Of a stretch of DNA of 11,762 nucleotides, positions 6,971-11,762 are shown one piece after another. This DNA is from Klebsiella pneumoniae. Its GTDB lineage: Bacteria > Pseudomonadota > Gammaproteobacteria > Ga0077536. The notes below the pieces were generated by a model. That model saw nothing but the letters and a program-made list of their open reading frames with translations, made no database searches and was not told the origin of the DNA. Both the position numbers and the translations under genes were made by a program. The stretch spans positions 1-11,762 of the forward strand of contig CAMCBY010000075.1 of the NCBI GenBank assembly GCA_945873015.1. The letters are read 5' to 3'. Position 1 is the first letter of the stretch. The number at the start of each line of letters is the position of its first letter.

Positions 6971-9412
6971 TTATTCGAACACGCCAGCAGCGCCGAACGC
7001 TGCTATCTCGTCCTGGTTGTAACCCAGCAGTTCTTTTAACACCCACTCGTTGTGCTGGCCATAGACAGGCCCCGGTCGTGTGACCTGCGCCGGTGTGTCG
7101 GACAAACGTACACGGGAATTTTCTATCGGTATCGGGCCCAACTCGGGATGAGGCACGGTCACAAAATGTTGGCGTGCAGCGAGCTGCTGATCTTCGAACA
7201 AGTCCGCGCTGTGCGAAGAACGATGCACCGGCACACCGACCGCCTGCAACGCGGTTTCGATCTCGGCGACGCTGCGGTTCGCGGTCCATGCAGCAATGGC
7301 GGCATCGAGTTCTGCGTGATGTAACTGGCGCGAGGCGAGGTCGGCGAACTCGTCACGCGTCAGCCACTCGTCGTGTCCTGTGACGCGCGCGAGGTTTTGC
7401 CATTGCGTATCGTTGTCGGCGGCGAGCGCGACCCAACAGTCTTCGCCTTGCGCAGGGTAGACGCCGTGCGGGCAGGACTCGGCACTGCTGTTGCCGGTGC
7501 GTTGCATGATGTGGCCGTTGACCGTGAAATCGAGCATGGCCGGCGCGATAAAATGCAGCGCCGCTTCCGACTGCGAGAGGTCGATGTACTGCCCTTCGCC
7601 GCAACGGCGCCGGTGATCGAGTGCAGCAAGGATCGCGGCGACCGTGAACTTCGGCGCAACGTAGTCGGTATAAGCTCCAAACGGCCCCGCCGGGGCGCGG
7701 TCCGGCCAGCCGGCCAGTTCACCGAAACCGGCCATCTGTGCCCCCATGGTGCCAAAACCGGCCAGCGTCGCATGCGGACCCGACTGACCGTTCAGACACG
7801 AACTGACGGCGATGATGGATGGGTTCCATTCACACAAAGCCGGGTAGTCGAGCCCGAGGCGTTGCATCACACCACAGGCAAAACTGTCGGTGACGACGTC
7901 AGCCCATTCCACCAGACGACGCAGCACCGAGCGGGCCTGCGGCGCGCGCAGGTTGAGCACACAGCCATACTTGCCGGCGCCGACATTGGCGAACGCGCTG
8001 GAGCGCTCCGGCCCGGCCTGGCTCTGCCAGAATGGTTGTACGGTGCGTGCCGCATCGACTGCGCGCCGGCTCTCGATATGCACGACCGTGGCGCCGTGAT
8101 CGGCGAACATGCGGGTCGAGGCCGGGCCGGCAATGACCCACATAAAATCGAGAATCTTGACGCCCTCGAGCGCAGGGCGGCGCGGTGCATGTGAGACATT
8201 GCGCTGCGCGTGCCTCTGCGCCGGTGTCGCGGCCAACACTTCGGTTTGATGTTCAGCGAGCCGCGGCGGTGGTCGCCGATAACGCAGCGGAGTTTTGGAA
8301 AAGCGCGCGAACGGGCCGGGGTAGCGCACCGCGCGTTGTGCTGCGGCATGCTGCAGTTCCACCCAGTACTCGCGCGCCGCGAGTTGTTCCGAGTGGGCGA
8401 CATCCGCCGTGGTCGCTACCGGAACTATCAGCAGATCGCGCTCACGCGCGAGTGTGAACAGTTCGCCTTTGGTCGATTGTGCGGTGAATGCGGCGATGGC
8501 ATCGATACCGCGCAGCAATTCGCTGGCCGGTTCAGTGCCGGTCATGAGCAAGTCGGTGTAGTTGAGCCAGTCCTTGTCGCGTGTGGCCTCGTCTACAAAA
8601 CCGCGCTCGTGCATCACTTCCATGAGACGCCGCGCGAACGGGCCACCCGAGGTACCGAAAAAAAACGTCACCGAGACGTGACCGTCGCGCGCCGGGTTGA
8701 CGAATTTCAGAACTATCGGCCCGACCTTCATGCCGCCCGCGACACGCTCGAGCGGCGTCACGCCCCAGGCATGGCACAGCGCAAAAAATTGTGTGGCGAG
8801 CATGGTGGCGGTCTGCGCCGACACATCGACATGCTGACCGAGACCATCGCGCTCGCGCGCCCACAGGGCGATCAGCGCGCCGGCCGCGGCTTCAGCGGCG
8901 CCATGCAGAAAAGCCTGCGGCACGACGATGCGTGTCGGCGGGCGATCGCCATCACCAGTGATCTGCAATACCCCCGAGGCCGCCAGTACCGTCAGGTCGT
9001 TGGCCGCCCAGCGCGCCTTCGGTCCGTGCTGGCCAAAAGCGCTGATGGACACCATCACCAGCGCCGGATTGAGTTCACGCAAGGCCGCATAACCCAAGCC
9101 GAGATCGTCGAGATAACCGGGCGTGAAAGATTCAATCAGGATGTCGGCGCCGAGCACCAGTGCACGCAGACGCGCGCGATCCTGCTCGCGCTCGATATCA
9201 AGTGCGACCGAGCGCTTGTTGCGATTGAAGCCCCAGAAAAACAGGCTGTGTTCGGGCGCGTGCAGGCCATCGGCAAACGGCGCGATACGCCGCGCCGACG
9301 AGCCCGCCGGCGGCTCGACCAGCACCACATCGGCACCGAGGTCGCCGAGCATCTGCCCACACAACTGGCCCCGTCCGTCGCTGAGATCGAGCACCTTGTA
9401 GGGTGACAACAT
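6971..9412 (-). CDS. Two-domain class III (CaiB/BaiF) CoA-transferase
   Basis: This 813-residue protein holds two complete-looking family III CoA-transferase domains in tandem, joined by a linker around 375-412. Domain 1 starts YKVLDLSDGRG and has GADVVLVEPP (27-35) and GQHVDVSAQ (Asp196). Domain 2 starts LEGVKILDFMWVIAGP (from about 415) and has GATVVHIESRR (440-450) and GQYIDLSQSEA (Asp611). The aspartates sit where family III enzymes carry the catalytic Asp that forms the acyl-enzyme anhydride. Such enzymes move CoA between carboxylic acids and usually have about 400 residues. The ATG at 9412 is preferred because it begins directly at domain 1; the frame is open to 9508, adding 32 residues unlike the family. 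No acyl-CoA ligase, dehydrogenase or hydratase lies beside it, so the substrate is unknown. A link to the monooxygenase pathway is inference only. Confidence 0.9.
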   Translation of the reverse strand: MLSPYKVLDLSDGRGQLCGQMLGDLGADVVLVEPPAGSSARRIAPFADGLHAPEHSLFFWGFNRNKRSVALDIEREQDRARLRALVLGADILIESFTPGYLDDLGLGYAALRELNPALVMVSISAFGQHGPKARWAANDLTVLAASGVLQITGDGDRPPTRIVVPQAFLHGAAEAAAGALIALWARERDGLGQHVDVSAQTATMLATQFFALCHAWGVTPLERVAGGMKVGPIVLKFVNPARDGHVSVTFFFGTSGGPFARRLMEVMHERGFVDEATRDKDWLNYTDLLMTGTEPASELLRGIDAIAAFTAQSTKGELFTLARERDLLIVPVATTADVAHSEQLAAREYWVELQHAAAQRAVRYPGPFARFSKTPLRYRRPPPRLAEHQTEVLAATPAQRHAQRNVSHAPRRPALEGVKILDFMWVIAGPASTRMFADHGATVVHIESRRAVDAARTVQPFWQSQAGPERSSAFANVGAGKYGCVLNLRAPQARSVLRRLVEWADVVTDSFACGVMQRLGLDYPALCEWNPSIIAVSSCLNGQSGPHATLAGFGTMGAQMAGFGELAGWPDRAPAGPFGAYTDYVAPKFTVAAILAALDHRRRCGEGQYIDLSQSEAALHFIAPAMLDFTVNGHIMQRTGNSSAESCPHGVYPAQGEDCWVALAADNDTQWQNLARVTGHDEWLTRDEFADLASRQLHHAELDAAIAAWTANRSVAEIETALQAVGVPVHRSSHSADLFEDQQLAARQHFVTVPHPELGPIPIENSRVRLSDTPAQVTRPGPVYGQHNEWVLKELLGYNQDEIAAFGAAGVFE

Positions 9413-9429
9413 GGTCAACGCCCCCCTGG

Positions 9430-9447
9430 ACGGGCATGTGTGCCCGT
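9430..9447. other. Short perfect hairpin before the CoA-transferase gene
   Basis: ACGGGCA and TGCCCGT form a 7-bp stem around TGTG. On the - strand it lies between the small lipoprotein gene and the CoA-transferase start, about 18 bases before that ATG. It could weakly terminate the lipoprotein transcript or structure the CoA-transferase leader. There is no T-run. Confidence 0.4.
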
Positions 9448-9531
9448 GGCAATGATTTTGAAAGCAGCGGCCTGTTGTCATACGACCCACCAGGCCCGCG
9501 TCGCACACCCGCGGTGTTCGAACCGAGGTGC

Positions 9532-9753
9532 TCAGCGCGGTGCTGTTTCGCCTGCGGGCGGCGGGGTGGGTGTGCCCGCGACCGGATCGGCAGCGACCGG
9601 TGCGGTGACCGGGGTAGCGGGTTCTGCCGGTTCGGCAGGAACGGCTGCTGGTGTGGGTGTGGCTGCGCCGGAACTGGGCGCACTGTCGCCCGCTCCGCAG
9701 GCGCTCAAGGCACCCGCGAAGGCGAGCAGCGCAACGATGTTGGTTCTGTTCAT
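9532..9753 (-). CDS. Small Ala/Pro-rich predicted lipoprotein
   Basis: This 73-residue protein has a lipoprotein signal: MNRTNI, a hydrophobic stretch, then a lipobox ending in Cys19 (LSAC). The remaining 54 residues are nearly all Ala, Pro, Thr, Glu, Val and Gly with loose APx/EPA repeats, which suggests a disordered periplasmic tether rather than an enzyme. A purine-rich AAGGGGATAG precedes the ATG at 9753. The protein is too simple in composition to assign a family. It sits between the CoA-transferase and the divergent quinoprotein dehydrogenase and could be co-transcribed with the former (119 bases between them). Such low-complexity frames can be spurious in GC-rich DNA, but the lipobox and ribosome-binding site favour a real gene. 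Confidence 0.65.
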   Translation of the reverse strand: MNRTNIVALLAFAGALSACGAGDSAPSSGAATPTPAAVPAEPAEPATPVTAPVAADPVAGTPTPPPAGETAPR

Positions 9754-10019
9754 GGCTCTATCCCCTTTCTATCGCGCGCTGGGTGGCTAACGCCCGCGCG
9801 GCTCTCGAGCTTGTTTTTCATTGTGCGACGCAGCGTTGATGGACCGTCCAGCGCTTGCGCTGGCACATCCCGCACCACGGTGCCGACCGCCACCATAGCG
9901 CAGATCAGTGCCCTGTCCAGCGGCCTGCTGCCTACCCGTAAGGGCAGGTCGCGCGAAACTCTTCGCAGCGGCGCGTGCCGCTGGCACTATGCGCGCTCCT
10001 TTATCTTCGGATGGCCACC
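9754..10019. promoter_or_regulatory. Divergent intergenic region with palindromes
   Basis: This 266-base gap separates the - strand lipoprotein gene from the + strand PQQ dehydrogenase gene and should hold both promoters. I see no convincing sigma-70 boxes and no SigF-type motif. Two exact palindromes stand out: CCAGCGC-TT-GCGCTGG at 9848-9863 and CAGCGGC-GCGT-GCCGCTG at 9966-9983. The second lies about 36 bases before the dehydrogenase start and could be an operator or leader hairpin; regulator unknown. Confidence 0.4.
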
Positions 10020-11723
10020 ATGATCGATTCGATGCGCGTCACGTTACGCCGTGCCGTCAGCGCTACCTTGCTGTTACATGTCACCGCAAGCCTGGCCGCC
10101 GACCCTCCGCCCGTCACGCCGGCGCGTCTGGCCGCCGGTAACAGCAGCGCCGAGGCCAGTGCAGACTGGCTGACCTATGGCGGTACCTATGCCAACTGGC
10201 GCTACAGCCCGCTCGCCGACATCACCCGCGACAACGTCGCCAAACTCGCGCCGGCGTGGATGTTCCAGACCGGCGTGCAGGGCCAGGTCGCCGGTTCACC
10301 GGTGGTCGCCGACGGCATGCTGTTCTTCACCGCGGCGTTCAACAATCTGTATGGCCTCGATGCAGTCACTGGTGATGTGAAATGGCATTACGAGCACCAG
10401 ATGCCGAGTGATGTGCGGCTGTGCTGCGGGCCCGCCAATCGTGGTGTCGCGATTGCCGGCAATATGATTTTTATGGCGACCCTGGACGCGCGTCTGCTCG
10501 CCTTCGAGCGCGCCACCGGCAAAGTGGTGTGGAATGTTCAGATGGCCGACCACAAACTCGGCTTCAGCGCGACCAGCGCGCCGCTGGTGGTGAAAGACAT
10601 GGTCATCGTCGGCAATGGCGGCGGTGAATACGCCACGCGCGGATTCGTCGCGGCCTATGACCTTGCGAGCGGCAAAGAACGCTGGCGCCGTTATACGGTG
10701 CCAGAGGCCGGCGAGAAGGGTGCCGAAAGCTGGGCGGGTGATTCGTGGAAGGGCGGCGGTGCGCCGGCCTGGATGACAGGCGCTTATGACGCCAAGAGCA
10801 ACATGCTCTATTGGTCGACCGGCAACCCGGCGCCGTTGTTCAACGGCGACGCGCGCAAGGGCGACAATCTCTACAGCGACTCGGTGATTGCGCTCAATGC
10901 CGACAGCGGCGAACTGCGCTGGCATTTCCAGGCCACGCCCCACGATGTGTGGGACTACGACGCAACCAACAGCGTGGTATTGATTGATACCGAGTTCGAC
11001 GGCAAAGCGGTGCGTGCCATCGCGCAACCCAATCGTAACGGGTATGTGTATCTGCTCGATGCGGCGACCGGCAAGTTCCTGCGCGGCACGCAATACATCG
11101 AGAACCTCAACTGGTCGAAGGGTCTTGATGCCAACGGCCGGCCGACCGTCGATCCGAAGTACGTACCGACTGTTGATGGTTTAAAAGAGATGGTGTGCCC
11201 GGGGCCGATCGGCGGCAACAATGGCTCGACCACCTATGCCTACAATCCGACTACCCGTCATATGTATGTGCCGGTCATCGAGAGTTGTATGTCGCTGTCC
11301 AAGGAAGAAGCGGGTATGCATCCCGGTGACCCTTCGTTTGGCGGCAGTCTCGGCGACTCCTATGCCACGCTCGGTAAGGCCTATGGGCATCTGACGGCTA
11401 TCGATCCGGCCAGCGGCAAGATCAAATGGCGCTACCGTGACAACTATCCGATGGTCGGTGGGGCACTGGCGACCGGCGGCGGTGTGATCTTCACCGGCAA
11501 TCAACAGGGTTATGCCCTCGCGTTGGATCAGGACAGCGGCAAGGTGTTGTGGAAATTCCAGACCGGCTCCGGCGTGCGCAGCCAGCCCGTAAGCTATCGC
11601 ATCAACGGCCGCCAGTATGTCGCGATCGGCAGCGGCACCGGTGGCCTCGCGGTGTCGGTGGTCGGGCAGCCCGAGAAGTTCACGCTCGGCAGCGCGCTGG
11701 TGGTGTTCGCTCTGCCCAAATAA
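10020..11723 (+). CDS. PQQ-dependent alcohol dehydrogenase, predicted lanthanide type
   Basis: This 567-residue periplasmic quinoprotein oxidises alcohols to aldehydes or ketones using PQQ. After a probable signal peptide (cleavage near Ala26-Ala27) comes an eight-bladed propeller pattern with repeated W-docking motifs such as ATGKVVWNV and DSGKVLWKF. Active-site marks are adjacent Cys135-Cys136 (RLCCGP), Glu203 (GGGEYATRG), Asn269 (STGNPAP), catalytic-type Asp312 and a second Asp314 in WDYD. The Asp two residues after the catalytic one is the hallmark of lanthanide-using XoxF/ExaF/PedH enzymes; calcium enzymes have Ala, Ser or Thr there. There is no CxxCH motif, so no fused cytochrome c. No cytochrome c or PQQ synthesis gene follows in the window. 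Start choice is uncertain: the frame opens at GTG 9975 and has ATG at 10011, 10020 and 10032; 10020 has GGA 8 bases upstream. It may oxidise the alcohol made by the monooxygenase (inference). Confidence 0.92.
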   Translation: MIDSMRVTLRRAVSATLLLHVTASLAADPPPVTPARLAAGNSSAEASADWLTYGGTYANWRYSPLADITRDNVAKLAPAWMFQTGVQGQVAGSPVVADGMLFFTAAFNNLYGLDAVTGDVKWHYEHQMPSDVRLCCGPANRGVAIAGNMIFMATLDARLLAFERATGKVVWNVQMADHKLGFSATSAPLVVKDMVIVGNGGGEYATRGFVAAYDLASGKERWRRYTVPEAGEKGAESWAGDSWKGGGAPAWMTGAYDAKSNMLYWSTGNPAPLFNGDARKGDNLYSDSVIALNADSGELRWHFQATPHDVWDYDATNSVVLIDTEFDGKAVRAIAQPNRNGYVYLLDAATGKFLRGTQYIENLNWSKGLDANGRPTVDPKYVPTVDGLKEMVCPGPIGGNNGSTTYAYNPTTRHMYVPVIESCMSLSKEEAGMHPGDPSFGGSLGDSYATLGKAYGHLTAIDPASGKIKWRYRDNYPMVGGALATGGGVIFTGNQQGYALALDQDSGKVLWKFQTGSGVRSQPVSYRINGRQYVAIGSGTGGLAVSVVGQPEKFTLGSALVVFALPK

Positions 11724-11734
11724 CCCGTCTCCCC

Positions 11735-11756
11735 GTAGGTGCGAATTCATTCGCAC
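11735..11756 (+). repeat. REP-like palindrome with GTAG head
   Basis: A GTAG tetranucleotide (11735-11738) directly precedes an exact 8-base inverted repeat, GTGCGAAT (11739-11746) and ATTCGCAC (11749-11756), around TC. This layout resembles REP elements associated with RAYT transposases in gammaproteobacteria. It lies 11 bases after the dehydrogenase stop and may also act as a transcript-end hairpin. Only one copy is in the window. Confidence 0.55.
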
Positions 11757-11762
11757 ATTCAA

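Noticed and set aside
7019..7024. A third GTAACC on the + strand as a possible SigF-type promoter
   Set aside because: The four bases after 16 positions are ACCC, not CGAA, and it lies within the CoA-transferase coding region in the antisense direction.
8210..9406. A 398-codon open frame on the + strand opposite the CoA-transferase gene
   Set aside because: It is fully antisense to strongly recognisable CoA-transferase domains, is rich in Arg/His/Gly with no domain motif, and is the usual shadow frame of GC-rich coding DNA.
10296..11093. A 265-codon open frame on the - strand opposite the PQQ dehydrogenase
   Set aside because: Antisense to conserved propeller and active-site sequence; low-information Arg/Ala/Gly/His-rich translation.

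Overview
The window looks like a chromosomal segment of a GC-rich proteobacterium, most likely a gammaproteobacterium or a close relative. The evidence is the dense proteobacterial-style operons with ATGA stop/start overlaps, a SigF/NrsF stress-response pair, a Tat-exported MsrP-like molybdoenzyme, a PQQ-dependent alcohol dehydrogenase, and a REP-like palindrome with a GTAG head at the right edge. No rRNA, tRNA, CRISPR array, transposase or phage gene was seen. The taxonomic placement is inference.

Region 1 (1-3395, + strand) is most of a soluble diiron monooxygenase (SDIMO) operon in the order hydroxylase alpha (5'-truncated by the window edge), hydroxylase beta, coupling/effector protein, reductase. 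There is no gamma subunit gene between them. The first three genes overlap by ATGA and look translationally coupled. This is a four-component alkane/alkene (propane-type) monooxygenase by architecture, but its gene order differs from the classical actinobacterial prmABCD order. The substrate is not known from sequence. A small predicted lipoprotein gene of unknown function (3544-3834) follows.

Region 2 (3878-6906) is the most striking part. A divergent stress module has an ECF sigma factor (SigF type) and its membrane anti-sigma NrsF on the - strand. On the + strand are a di-haem cytochrome b561-type membrane protein, a Tat-exported MsrP/YedY-like molybdopterin oxidoreductase, and a tiny periplasmic methionine-rich MXKDX-repeat protein (MrpX type). 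The intergenic region carries two exact copies of GTAACC-N16-CGAA, one facing each way, which match the known SigF promoter class. Together this reads as a self-regulated periplasmic system. The Met-rich peptide would be a sacrificial oxidant (hypochlorite/reactive chlorine) sink. The molybdoenzyme, fed electrons by the cytochrome, would reduce the resulting methionine sulfoxide.

Region 3 (6971-9753, - strand) holds a large two-domain class III (CaiB/BaiF) CoA-transferase with a catalytic-type Asp in both halves, preceded by a small Ala/Pro-rich lipoprotein gene.

Region 4 (9754-11762) is a divergent intergenic region, then a PQQ-dependent alcohol dehydrogenase without a cytochrome domain. 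Its active site has the Asp-X-Asp pattern of lanthanide-dependent enzymes. The REP-like palindrome follows.

SDIMO, quinoprotein dehydrogenase and CoA-transferase could form a short hydrocarbon-to-alcohol-to-carbonyl/acid-CoA route. That functional link is inferred only from proximity.
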